Source: Dyadobacter linearis (GTDB lineage: Bacteria > Bacteroidota > Bacteroidia > Cytophagales > Spirosomataceae). Taken from it: a stretch of 64,000 nt of DNA. Location of the stretch: assembly GCF_907165045.1 (NCBI RefSeq), contig NZ_CAJRAU010000007.1, positions 270,058-334,057 of the forward strand, read 5' to 3'. A program made the translations under genes and the position numbers. Under the pieces are notes generated by a model. That model had not been told where the DNA came from, did not search any database, and saw only the letters and a program-made list of their open reading frames with translations. This document shows positions 1 to 8,184 of this stretch, piece after piece; the stretch's first letter is position 1; each line of letters starts with the position of its first letter.

Positions 1-440
1 CCGAACGCAGTACTGATGATCATGCCTGCATTACCGACCACCTTGTTGGAAAACGCAGTGATCTGTTTGGTGATTTCGCCTTCTTCAACACCAAAACGCA
101 CAGTAACCCATTTCTGGATCGTTTCCAGAATGTGTACGAAACGAACCTGGATATCACTTCCATTAGCTCCGATAACAATCACCTGATGAATAATAAACCA
201 CACCAGAAACCCGATCAGGATAATAGCGATGATCACGGAAAGCAAGGAGGCGGTGACGCGGTTGATCTTGTACTTTTCAAAAAACCGGGTAACGGGAAAT
301 AGGGAAATCGCGAGCAGAATAGAGAACATGAGCGGGACTACTACACTTTGCATGGCATAAAGCAAGGCGATAATCAGCACGAGGCTCAGTAAAGATGCCG
401 CCAGATTGATGCTGCGGCTGTTTTCAGAAAGTCTTATCAT
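1..440 (-). CDS. AI-2E/PerM-family transporter, N-terminal part (cut by window edge)
   Basis: The reading frame starts at an ATG (438-440, minus strand) and runs off the left edge, giving about 146 residues. The start of the protein is MIRLSENSRS followed by two close hydrophobic segments (roughly residues 11-45), a short basic stretch (EKYKINR) and a third membrane segment (roughly 58-80). A hydrophilic part with an amphipathic helix follows. This layout is that of the AI-2E transporter (PerM/YdiK/TqsA) family, polytopic inner-membrane exporters or antiporters. The substrate cannot be told from the N-terminus. It is divergent from the apbE-like gene, with about 70 bases between their starts. 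The family call is good; the function is open. Confidence 0.75.
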   Translation of the reverse strand, partial: MIRLSENSRSINLAASLLSLVLIIALLYAMQSVVVPLMFSILLAISLFPVTRFFEKYKINRVTASLLSVIIAIILIGFLVWFIIHQVIVIGANGSDIQVRFVHILETIQKWVTVRFGVEEGEITKQITAFSNKVVGNAGMIISTAF

Positions 441-488
441 AAATTCGAGATGGTTATCATGATATACAGTATTAATTTGGTGCCAGGG

Positions 489-496
489 TATATTTG
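489..496 (+). promoter_or_regulatory. Candidate -7 promoter box for the apbE-like gene
   Basis: TATATTTG matches the Bacteroidota -7 consensus TAnnTTTG and ends 12 bases before the chosen ATG at 509. No convincing TTG-type -33 box is seen about 20 bases upstream, so this is tentative. Confidence 0.35.
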
Positions 497-508
497 CCCT
501 TTAATGCT

Positions 509-1501
509 ATGAAAAAATTACTGACTATCGCCGCTCTTCTGATCACGCTCACTGCCCACGCACAGGCTTTGCGCAAGCGTACTACCATGTTAATGGGCGC
601 GAGGTTTGATATTACAATTGTCGCTAAAGATTCACTCACTGCCGAGCGCAGCATTGATACCGTAATTACGGAGATTACCCGCATCGAGAACCTGATTTCA
701 GACTGGATACCTTCTTCGCAGGTTTCGCAGGTGAATGCCCATGCAGGAATACGTCCGGTGCGGGTAGATAAGGAGGTTTTTGGGCTGACCGAACGGGCGA
801 TCGCTCTTTCCGAACTGACTGGCGGCGCTTTCGATATAAGCTTTGCGGCAATGGACAGAATATGGAAGTTCGACGGTTCGATGACCAGAATGCCAACGAA
901 AGCCGCTATTCAGAAGTCAGTCGAAAAGGTGGGATATAAGAACATCATCCTCGATCGCGGGCAATCTACTATTTTTTTGAAATACAAAGGCATGAAGATC
1001 GGCTTCGGCGCATTGGGAGAAGGTTATGCGACAGACAAATGCCGGGATATGATGCTTGAAAAGGGTATTAACGCAGGTATAGTGAACGGTTCGGGGGATA
1101 TGAGCGCCTGGGGGAAGCAGCCCGACGGAAGCGACTGGGTGATCGGGATCAACGATCCAGCGAAGTCAGGCGAGCTTTTCGCCATTGTGCCGCTGCGGGA
1201 AGGCGCGGTGGTCACCTCGGGGAGTTATGAGAAATTTGTGGTGTTGAATGGAAAACGCTACTCCCATATTATAAATCCCGCCACGGGCTACCCGGCCACC
1301 GGACTCACGAGCGTCACCGTTTTTGGCCCCAGCGCAGAGCAGGCAAATGGTTTCAGCACGTCGATCATGGTTTTGGGTAAAAAGGCGGGGCTGGAAATGC
1401 TGGCAAAGTTTCCGGAATTCAGCTGTTTGCTAATTACCGACAAAGGTAAAGTAGTGACTTCACCGAATTTTGATATTTCCAGATACAAAACGGATCAGTA
1501 G
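509..1501 (+). CDS. apbE: FAD:protein FMN transferase (ApbE family), exported
   Basis: ApbE moves FMN from FAD onto a Ser or Thr of target proteins outside the cytoplasm. The start at 509 (MKKLLTIAALL) gives 330 residues with a signal peptide ending near AHAQ and no lipobox Cys. Family motifs are visible: MGARFDIT (about 29), ISDW.PSSQVSQVN (about 63-76), FDISFAAM (about 108), GALGEGYATD (about 167), NGSGDMSAWG (about 193) and YSHIINPATGYP (about 251). Two usual acidic positions are Asn here: the D of HIIDPxTG, and the D of the ADxxxT motif (N280 in ANGFST), which is a Mg2+ ligand in characterised members. The gene ends 7 bases inside the convergent PepSY-reductase gene. The neighbouring DUF2271 protein carries a plausible flavinylation motif, so it is the best local substrate candidate. 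Confidence 0.9.
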   Translation: MKKLLTIAALLITLTAHAQALRKRTTMLMGARFDITIVAKDSLTAERSIDTVITEITRIENLISDWIPSSQVSQVNAHAGIRPVRVDKEVFGLTERAIALSELTGGAFDISFAAMDRIWKFDGSMTRMPTKAAIQKSVEKVGYKNIILDRGQSTIFLKYKGMKIGFGALGEGYATDKCRDMMLEKGINAGIVNGSGDMSAWGKQPDGSDWVIGINDPAKSGELFAIVPLREGAVVTSGSYEKFVVLNGKRYSHIINPATGYPATGLTSVTVFGPSAEQANGFSTSIMVLGKKAGLEMLAKFPEFSCLLITDKGKVVTSPNFDISRYKTDQ

Positions 1502-3690
1502 CAGTCCATCAAAATCTGGCTGCGCGACTGGTAATAGCTTACACTTTTCCCCAGCCGGTCCTGGCAGATCTGTTCCAGGAGTTCGATTACATTCGTTTGC
1601 ATGGAAAGCGAGCCGCAAAGCATAATCACCCCTTCTTTATTCAAAACCTCGGCTACCAGCAGCTCGTCGCGGCTGAGCAGGTCTTTTACATATTGCTTTT
1701 CACCTTCACGCGAATAGGCGATTTGCAGGCTGCGCAGCTTGTGATCGGCCACATTCTTATCAATACTATTTTTATATAAACCAAAAGAAGCCCGGTCGCG
1801 GAAGCCGCAATATAAATAGGTATCTGCATTCGGTTTCTGCTGATCGATCATACCCAGAAACGGTGCGATACCGGTTCCGTTCGAGATCATGATCACGGAA
1901 GTAGCCCGTTGCGGAAAATGGAAATGCGGGTTACTCACAATGCGGGCATTGAGCAAACTTCCGGTACCGAGGCGATACAGATATTCGGAGCCAAGTCCCT
2001 GCTCGTGCAGCTTTACACTCAGCTGGATATCTTTCCCGATCTTCCCGATTGAATATAGCCGCTCGCGGTGATCGTTTGCCGGATAAATTGCGAGCAGGTC
2101 GCCCGAAGTAAAGTTGGTGCGACGCTTGGGTTTCAGTTTTATCAAAAATGATTCTCCCGGTTTCTCGATCTCAGTTTTTTCTACTACTATCAAAGATTGC
2201 AGAGGATCTTGTCTCGTAACCATGGACCCGCTATCAACGGTGAGCGGAATCCCCGCGTGCTGGGACCAGGTAGTGGCCCACTGCCCAAATTCCTCCGGCG
2301 ATTTGTCATTGACCGTATGGATTTCCAATAGAGGCACCGCCCATTTCTGTTTAGCAAAAAGGTTATCTGCTTCAAAAGCGAACTTGCAAAAATCGGGATA
2401 GCCGTGCGACCCGAAACCGACCACTGAATAGTGGACTGAATTCGGCTGCGGATATTTTTCCAGCACTTTGGCAAACTGCGCAGCATTGGTAGGAGGGTTA
2501 CCCAGCCCGTAAGTCGCCGACATCACGATCATGTGCGAAGCTTTTGGGAAAACGGTATAATTATTCAGTTCAGTCACAAAAGCGGCTTTCCCACTTCCGA
2601 TCAATTGCTTGTGAATCGCATTTGCATAACCGAACGTACTTCCATTTTCGGAACCTACCAGAATGATATATTCACTTTCGGCTGCACTATACTTATTCCT
2701 GACCCGGCCGGCGCGGCGTTTCAATGTGATCGCAAATCCGGAGTAGATGAAAAAGAGGATATTGGCTGATGCAATCGCGATTATGATCGCCCACACAGCA
2801 TTGGTCCGCCCGGTGTGTAAATCTAAGCTCAGCTCAGTGAGTATAGTTGCGGAAGGATATTTAACAGTGGTCAGAATATCGCCAGTAATCTGATTTACAG
2901 TCAGTTCCCGATCTTTCAGTTTGAGCGTGTAATAATCTTCGGGATCTTCGGAAAAAGGAAATTCGATTGTCTGTACTTCTGAAAGTCTGGTTTTTCTAAA
3001 AATTTCAAATTCTGCCGCATTTTTTACGGGCTCTTCGCGGATAGCGTCGAAGTCTACGTCTGCTGAAATCCTGGCCGTATCAATGAGTCCGAAACGGGCG
3101 AGGGAAAGGTAAGTTCCGCTTAATGCAAGAATAAAGATCGGGATCAGCGACAGCCGGCCGAGCACGACGTGGTAGTATTGCGCAAAGTTCTCGTTAACGA
3201 TTTTAGTGAAAAACCGTTTGAATCCCCGCTGCCGCTGCACGATCAGCATCGTTCCCGAAACTGTGATTAGCAAGAGTAGAAATGCGGTCAGTCCTACAAA
3301 AAAACGGCCCGCTTCATGCAGAAAAAGGGAGCGGTGCAGCGCCGTAACCCATTCGAAAAATTCACTTTTTGGCTCGGGAACACCCAGGATTTTGCCTGTT
3401 GCGGGATCAACGTAGGCAAGCAGTTTTTTACCATCATTACCACTTCCCTGAACCTGCACAAACTCGTTTGCATCAACCGAAAGCGAGCTGATCCCGGGAT
3501 ATTGCTTTCTGAGCAGGGGAAGGGTAGTGGAGAGATTTGTTTCACTGAAATGCTCGGACCGATAGGATTGCAGCTTTTCAGATATGGGTTGAAAAGCCAG
3601 CAGGATACCGGTTACAGAAGCGAGGGTCAGCAAAAGAAAAGAAGATACAGCCAGGGCTAAGTGGCTGTATCTCCATATCGAAATGGTCAT
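1495..3690 (-). CDS. PepSY membrane protein fused to flavodoxin and FAD/NAD(P)H reductase
   Basis: A protein of 731 residues. The N-terminal ~340 residues form a PepSY-associated transmembrane module with membrane segments near 10-35, 125-150, 175-200 and 300-325 (FIYSGFAITLKRR). A flavodoxin-like domain follows (about 345-480; SENGSTFGYANAI and SATYGLGNPP bind FMN). A ferredoxin-NADP reductase-like module closes it (about 500-731; RERLYSIGK for FAD, SNGTGIAPFLGM and MLCGSLSMQ for NAD(P)H). It resembles sulfite-reductase flavoprotein/PiuB-like proteins. The likely role is carrying electrons from cytoplasmic NAD(P)H across the inner membrane to a periplasmic acceptor. It is last of three minus-strand genes, 15 bases after the DUF2271 gene. 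The acceptor is not known; iron reduction or periplasmic repair are possibilities. Confidence 0.88.
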   Translation of the reverse strand: MTISIWRYSHLALAVSSFLLLTLASVTGILLAFQPISEKLQSYRSEHFSETNLSTTLPLLRKQYPGISSLSVDANEFVQVQGSGNDGKKLLAYVDPATGKILGVPEPKSEFFEWVTALHRSLFLHEAGRFFVGLTAFLLLLITVSGTMLIVQRQRGFKRFFTKIVNENFAQYYHVVLGRLSLIPIFILALSGTYLSLARFGLIDTARISADVDFDAIREEPVKNAAEFEIFRKTRLSEVQTIEFPFSEDPEDYYTLKLKDRELTVNQITGDILTTVKYPSATILTELSLDLHTGRTNAVWAIIIAIASANILFFIYSGFAITLKRRAGRVRNKYSAAESEYIILVGSENGSTFGYANAIHKQLIGSGKAAFVTELNNYTVFPKASHMIVMSATYGLGNPPTNAAQFAKVLEKYPQPNSVHYSVVGFGSHGYPDFCKFAFEADNLFAKQKWAVPLLEIHTVNDKSPEEFGQWATTWSQHAGIPLTVDSGSMVTRQDPLQSLIVVEKTEIEKPGESFLIKLKPKRRTNFTSGDLLAIYPANDHRERLYSIGKIGKDIQLSVKLHEQGLGSEYLYRLGTGSLLNARIVSNPHFHFPQRATSVIMISNGTGIAPFLGMIDQQKPNADTYLYCGFRDRASFGLYKNSIDKNVADHKLRSLQIAYSREGEKQYVKDLLSRDELLVAEVLNKEGVIMLCGSLSMQTNVIELLEQICQDRLGKSVSYYQSRSQILMDCY

Positions 3691-3705
3691 AAATTACTCG
3701 GAACA

Positions 3706-4194
3706 TTAATTGGGGCTGAAACGAACATAGCGGATGTAGCCGGTACCTTCGTTTTTGGCGGAAAGGGATTCCGTTGTCAGCGGAATTTCCAGGTCTTTCA
3801 CATGGTAAGCTTTGTCTTCTACCGCGCTTTCAAACCGGAGTTTATAGCCGGCATTGATCTTGGAAGCTTCAATCTCGATCACATTCACACTGCGGTCGCC
3901 GCCGGTCACCGAAGCGCCCGTGATCGCGCTGATATTTCCGGGTTTTTTAGACTGGAACTTGTGCCACTCTTTCATGCTGTTGTACCACTTTTTATCGGGA
4001 CCAAGCACGTAAAGCGTCTTTTCGTATGCACCTTTCGCATTCATCAGTGAGATTACGATATAGGCGCCTTCGCCCATGTAGTTCGTCATCTGGATCATGC
4101 ATTTATATTTATTCGTGCCTTGCGCCGTTGCAGCGTTGGAGCGGGCAAATGTGAGCGCGAGGAAAAGCAGGGTTATTTTAAATAAACTGGACAT
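3706..4194 (-). CDS. Periplasmic DUF2271 protein with a flavinylation-like motif
   Basis: A protein of 162 residues with a signal peptide (MSSLFKITLLFLALTFARS, cleavage near ATAQ). The body, including NKYKCMIQMTNYMGEGAYIVISL and VLGPDKKWYNSMKEWHKF, is typical of the DUF2271 family. Residues 92-97 are T-G-A-S-V-T (bases 3904-3921), which fits the core (S/T)-G-A-(S/T) of sites that ApbE modifies with FMN; the acidic residue often found just before this core is missing. It sits 15 bases before the PepSY-reductase and 5 bases after the ankyrin gene. I infer a covalent FMN carrier that accepts electrons from the membrane reductase. The family assignment is firmer than the flavinylation. Confidence 0.8.
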   Translation of the reverse strand: MSSLFKITLLFLALTFARSNAATAQGTNKYKCMIQMTNYMGEGAYIVISLMNAKGAYEKTLYVLGPDKKWYNSMKEWHKFQSKKPGNISAITGASVTGGDRSVNVIEIEASKINAGYKLRFESAVEDKAYHVKDLEIPLTTESLSAKNEGTGYIRYVRFSPN

Positions 4195-4199
4195 GAAAA

Positions 4200-5669
4200 T
4201 TATTTCAGGAAATTGACTGTAACATTGTTTTTAGAAAGTGACTCATTTTCGCCGGCCAGATCGAAAGCCGTTTCCTGGAAGTTGGTCACAATATCCTTTT
4301 TGGCACCGATCGAGATCAGGTATTTCAGCATTTCATCATCTTTGGAAACCATCGCCGCTTTGTGCAGTGCCGTAATACCTTCGCTATTCTTCGCGTTCAC
4401 GTCAATCTGCAAGCCTTCCAGACGTTTTACCAATGCCATATCATTCTTGGCTACTGCGCTGTGATATAGTGTGTTGCCAATTTTTGAAGGCGCAGCTACT
4501 TTGAAACCTTTGTCTTGAAGCACTTTCAATTTGGCATCAAAATCAGTAGCTGTGCGGGGATTATAAGATTGCGCCAGATAGAAGCCCAGGTTTTCGCCTG
4601 CTTTATCTGTTGTGTTGATGTCTGCACCTTTCGAGATCAGGTAAGCGATCACTTCCGGTGAGTTACCGCGAACTGCCATCGCTAATGCACTGGTTCCCTT
4701 TGCATTACCAACGTTAATATCCTTTACTTTCGGAAGCAGCAAAGCCAGCACAGCGGTATCGCGATTGGTCGCAGCTGCATTCATAAATACCGTATTTCCG
4801 TTCTCGTCAGCCTTGTTTACGTCCACGCCTTTGTTCAGAAAATACTTCACAATTTCCTCCTGCTTCGGTTTGCGAACTATCGAATGCAATGCATTTTCGC
4901 CGTTGTTGCCGATCACCGTTGGTTTGAGTTTCAAACTTTCCAGGTATTGGTATACTTCAATCGTATTCGCCGTGCCGCGACCTCCCTGCGCCGCCATCAG
5001 GAATGCATTCGGATTGGCCGTAACCCCTTTTTCCAGCAAGGCTTTTAGTACGTCTATCTTTCCCGCACGGGCTGCGTAGCTGAATGCATTGTTGCCGGCG
5101 GCATCGGTGCTTTTCAGGTCAAGTCCTTTGGAAATGAAATAATTGGTAAGTGCGAAATCCTTATCATTCGCGATACCGATCAGCAATGCATTCGCGCCGT
5201 CATGATTCAGGTCTTTTTTTAGGTCCGCCCCAGCCGCGAGCAGGATATCGTATACTTTGGTATTCTGCTGACTGCCAGCCGCAAAGTTGATCGGGGTAGC
5301 ACCGTGGCCATCGACAAAATTCCCTTTCGATCCTTTCGCAACCAGCGATTCCATCAACTCCACATTACCGCGTATCGCAGCCCAGTGCAGGTAAATGCGA
5401 CCGTCGTGGGTTAATTTATCAACGGTATTACCCGGTTGTGTAAGCAAAAACTCGATCGTCGCGTTCGGCGCGCCTGAATTGATCGCCATCACAACGGGGT
5501 CAAACATATTGTTATTGAACTGGGAAGGATTGCTGCCTTTTTCAATTTCTGCTTTTACAGCATTCACATCAGGGGAAGTTTTCCAGAAAGATTGTTCCAA
5601 AAGCGTATTTTGCTGAGCCTGTGCAGCGAACGCAAATAGGGTGCAAAAAGCGATAACAAGTTTTTTCAT
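4200..5669 (-). CDS. Exported ankyrin-repeat protein
   Basis: The start is set at ATG 5669 (MKKLVIAFCTLFAFAAQAQ, a signal peptide) rather than the longer in-frame extension, giving 489 residues. About a dozen ankyrin repeats are readable, with hallmarks such as DGRIYLHWAAIRGNVELMESLVAKG, DGHGATPINFAA, DENGNTVFMNAA and SEGITALHKAAM. Ankyrin arrays are protein-binding scaffolds; here it must act in the periplasm or at the surface. It is the first gene of a three-gene unit, 5 bases before the DUF2271 gene, so it may bind or protect that protein or ApbE. This partner role is inferred from position only. Confidence 0.85.
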   Translation of the reverse strand: MKKLVIAFCTLFAFAAQAQQNTLLEQSFWKTSPDVNAVKAEIEKGSNPSQFNNNMFDPVVMAINSGAPNATIEFLLTQPGNTVDKLTHDGRIYLHWAAIRGNVELMESLVAKGSKGNFVDGHGATPINFAAGSQQNTKVYDILLAAGADLKKDLNHDGANALLIGIANDKDFALTNYFISKGLDLKSTDAAGNNAFSYAARAGKIDVLKALLEKGVTANPNAFLMAAQGGRGTANTIEVYQYLESLKLKPTVIGNNGENALHSIVRKPKQEEIVKYFLNKGVDVNKADENGNTVFMNAAATNRDTAVLALLLPKVKDINVGNAKGTSALAMAVRGNSPEVIAYLISKGADINTTDKAGENLGFYLAQSYNPRTATDFDAKLKVLQDKGFKVAAPSKIGNTLYHSAVAKNDMALVKRLEGLQIDVNAKNSEGITALHKAAMVSKDDEMLKYLISIGAKKDIVTNFQETAFDLAGENESLSKNNVTVNFLK

Positions 5670-5825
5670 ATAAAGAGAATGGATTGAAAGCTGATTACCT
5701 CTGCCTCTATGCCGCGAAGGTAGGTCGTTCAAAGTTAACGATAACTAGTCTAAATAATGGCCAAAACTGCTTTTTGATTCCGCTTTACGTCAATTCGTCC
5801 GTTTTTTTTGAGGGTTGGCGTCATT

Positions 5826-5931
5826 GGGGGGAGGATGGGAGGAAGGGAGGAAAGGAGGAAGGGAGGAAAGGAGGAAGGGAGGAAGGGAGGAAGGAGGAAG
5901 GTAGGATGGGGGAAGGTAGGATGGGATGGAG
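5826..5931 (+). repeat. Purine (GGGAGGAA-type) microsatellite
   Basis: A block of about 106 bases on the plus strand is almost only G and A, with variations of GGAGGAAGG. An uninterrupted purine run of 65 bases covers 5837-5901. It lies in the 303-base gap between the ankyrin gene start (5669) and the glycosidase start (5973), so it sits in the upstream region of both. Such tracts are slippage-prone and can form triplex or G-rich structures. An open frame continues through it into the glycosidase, but the encoded Gly/Arg/Lys/Glu string is not protein-like. Nothing else is recognised in this gap. Confidence 0.85.
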
Positions 5932-5972
5932 CTTCTTTACTGGTTTATTGGACATTTTTATTTTACATATTG

Positions 5973-7676
5973 ATGGAAAAGCTCTTTTGGAGGTTGTTTT
6001 TGGGGGCGGTTTGCATGCTTTCGGGTGTCGGCTTTCATGCATTTGCGCAGAGTAATGCTGGTACGCCGGCCAGGATAGAGGTGAATTTTGATAAAACAGT
6101 CGGGCCGATGAAGCCGGTTTGGGCCTGGTTTGGCTACGATGAGCCGAACTATACCTATATGAAAGATGGTAAAAAATTATTGACCGAAATCGCGGAACTG
6201 AGCCCCGGACCGGTTTACGTACGGGCGCATTGCCTGCTTTGCACAGGCGACGGTACCGCTGCATTAAAATGGGGTTCGACGAATGCATACACCGAGGATG
6301 AAAACGGGAAGCCGGTTTATAACTGGGCTATTGTCGACAGTATTTTTGATACTTACGTGAAACGCGGAATGAAGCCGCTCGCGCAGATCGGTTTTATGCC
6401 AAAAGCACTTTCCACCAATCCCGAGCCTTACCAGCACGACTGGAAGCCGGGCGATCCCTACAACAAGATCATGACCGGCTGGGCATATCCACCAAAAGAT
6501 TACCAGAAATGGGCGGATCTGGTTTACAACTGGGTAAAGCACAGTGTGGAACGCTACGGGCAAAAAGAAGTGGAAAGCTGGTATTGGGAAGTTTGGAATG
6601 AGCCAAACGGCTACTGGAAAGGTACGATGGAGGAGTTTTTCAAACTATACGACTATTCAGCCGATGCAGTTAAACGCGCATTGCCGACTGCACGGATCGG
6701 TGGGCTGAATATTGCCGGTACTTCGTCGCCGGGAGGTAAAAAGTGGCTCGAAGCTTTTCTGCTGCATTGTGCAGAGGGCACTAACTATGCAACTGGCAAA
6801 AAAGGCGCGCCGCTAGACGCCGTACTTTTTCACGCCAAAGGTTCGCCCAAACTGATCAATGGGGTAGTGAGAATGAATATGAGCCCGCAGCTGCGGGATA
6901 TTCAGACCGGGTTTAAATCTGTGCTCGCTTATCCTCAGTTCAAAAACCTGCCGCTTATCGTAGGCGAATCGGATCCCGAAGGTTGCGCCGCTTGCGGTAT
7001 GGCTACCAATCCGTCCAATGCATATCGGAACGGCACCATGTATTCCAGTTACACAGCCGCCACTTTCGCCCGGAAGTATGCGTTGGCAGATCAATATGGT
7101 GTCAACTTTCTCGGCGCAGTTTCCTGGTCATTTGAATTTGAAAATCAGCCGTGGTTTTACGGTTTTCGCGACCTCGCGACCAATGGAGTTGATAAGCCGG
7201 TTTTGAATGTATTCAGGATGTTTGGTAAAATGAGTGGGAATAGGGTGGAAGTGAAAAGCGACCGGATGTATCCGCTGCAAATGGTACTTGATTCCAGCAT
7301 CCGCGGGCAGCAAACGGAAATAGGCGCACTGGCCTCAAAAGAAAATAAAAAAGCTGCTGTCATGCTCTGGAACTACCACGATGATGATTTGCAGGGAGCT
7401 GCCGAGCCGGTGGAGCTGACGCTTAACGGTATCAACTCAAAAAAAATAAAAATCACGGAATACCGAATCGACCGGGAACATAGTAATTCGTACGAAGCCT
7501 GGAAAAAAATGGGCTCTCCACAAAATCCTGACAAAGGGCAGATAGTTGCGCTAGAAAAGGCCGGCCAACTGGAAAAGATGAGCCGCGAGCCGCTTTTAGA
7601 GCATAAAAAGGGAAAAACAGTGGTGAAAATTGCCCTGCCGCGTCAAGCTGTTTCCCTGATTACCCTGGAATGGTAG
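5973..7676 (+). CDS. Secreted glycoside hydrolase, GH39-like (beta-xylosidase-type)
   Basis: ATG 5973 begins a signal peptide (MEKLFWRLFLGAVCML, cleavage near HAFAQ), so the upstream frame through the purine repeat is excluded; the product is 567 residues. A clan GH-A barrel is indicated by YWEVWNEPNGYW (acid/base candidate E210), the following YDYSADAVKRALP and IGGLNIAG, and LIVGESDPEG at the expected nucleophile position (E332). The pattern of WNEPN, then Yxxxxxxvk, then GG fits GH39, whose members cleave beta-xylosides or related glycosides. Two Cys clusters (CLLC near 87-90, CAAC near 338-341) are unusual. It stands alone, ending before a strong hairpin. The substrate is unknown. Confidence 0.75.
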   Translation: MEKLFWRLFLGAVCMLSGVGFHAFAQSNAGTPARIEVNFDKTVGPMKPVWAWFGYDEPNYTYMKDGKKLLTEIAELSPGPVYVRAHCLLCTGDGTAALKWGSTNAYTEDENGKPVYNWAIVDSIFDTYVKRGMKPLAQIGFMPKALSTNPEPYQHDWKPGDPYNKIMTGWAYPPKDYQKWADLVYNWVKHSVERYGQKEVESWYWEVWNEPNGYWKGTMEEFFKLYDYSADAVKRALPTARIGGLNIAGTSSPGGKKWLEAFLLHCAEGTNYATGKKGAPLDAVLFHAKGSPKLINGVVRMNMSPQLRDIQTGFKSVLAYPQFKNLPLIVGESDPEGCAACGMATNPSNAYRNGTMYSSYTAATFARKYALADQYGVNFLGAVSWSFEFENQPWFYGFRDLATNGVDKPVLNVFRMFGKMSGNRVEVKSDRMYPLQMVLDSSIRGQQTEIGALASKENKKAAVMLWNYHDDDLQGAAEPVELTLNGINSKKIKITEYRIDREHSNSYEAWKKMGSPQNPDKGQIVALEKAGQLEKMSREPLLEHKKGKTVVKIALPRQAVSLITLEW

Positions 7677-7682
7677 CATAAA

Positions 7683-7707
7683 AATAGGCCACTTTTGGTG
7701 GCCTATT
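7683..7707. terminator. Bidirectional hairpin terminator
   Basis: A perfect 10-base inverted repeat (AATAGGCCAC / GTGGCCTATT) with a 5-base loop lies between the convergent glycosidase and the 102-residue gene. The U-run is better on the minus strand. Confidence 0.75.
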
Positions 7708-7751
7708 CTGAGGTTCGTAGAGTTGTCTGTGTCTGTGGATCGATGGATCCT

Positions 7752-8060
7752 TTAATCATTATTAAATTGAAGAACCCACATGCAGTTGTCCGGCCAGGGT
7801 GCATCGACCGTCCCGCAGTTTACCAGCTCATCGTCTACGACGGCGTAGCTCATTAAACTGCCGCCAGAATTTTCGATCTCCGTTTTGGCGCGATTGTACA
7901 ATTGATTGAGAGTTTCGGAAGGTACAGGCTCAGCCCATTCGCTCGAAGCATTTTTCCAGGCATAATCGCCGACATGCTCGCCGTATCTGTTTATCAGATA
8001 ATGCTTGAAACTCTCGCCACTTAATGAAATGACCGGATGTTTTTCGTTTTCCCGTTTCAT
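7752..8060 (-). CDS. Hypothetical small protein (102 aa)
   Basis: Starts with ATG at 8060 and encodes a soluble, acidic protein with no signal peptide or membrane segment. Features include a Tyr/Trp-rich middle (RYGEHVGDYAWKNASSEWAEPVP) and a C-terminus with two Cys and several Trp (NCGTVDAPWPDNCMWVLQF). It is not recognised. The downstream hairpin with a minus-strand T-run at 7683-7707 supports a real transcription unit. It is probably cytoplasmic. Confidence 0.6.
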   Translation of the reverse strand: MKRENEKHPVISLSGESFKHYLINRYGEHVGDYAWKNASSEWAEPVPSETLNQLYNRAKTEIENSGGSLMSYAVVDDELVNCGTVDAPWPDNCMWVLQFNND

Positions 8061-8184
8061 ACTTTCAAGGTTTACTGAAAAGAATATTGCTTGTCATAAT
8101 GTATCCGTCGGCTACTAAAAACATACCAAACCCTTTAAGTTGGGGATCCAATTAATTCTACAAAATTTTTGCACAAAATGGGAG

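Noticed and set aside
1495..3690. Sulfite reductase alpha subunit
   Set aside because: The flavodoxin and reductase domains are shared, but the PepSY membrane half and the neighbours point to extracytoplasmic electron transfer; no sulfite reductase beta subunit is present.
5808..5972. In-frame extension of the glycosidase through the purine repeat
   Set aside because: It translates to a Gly/Arg/Lys/Glu string and places the signal peptide internally; the ATG at 5973 gives a normal signal peptide.
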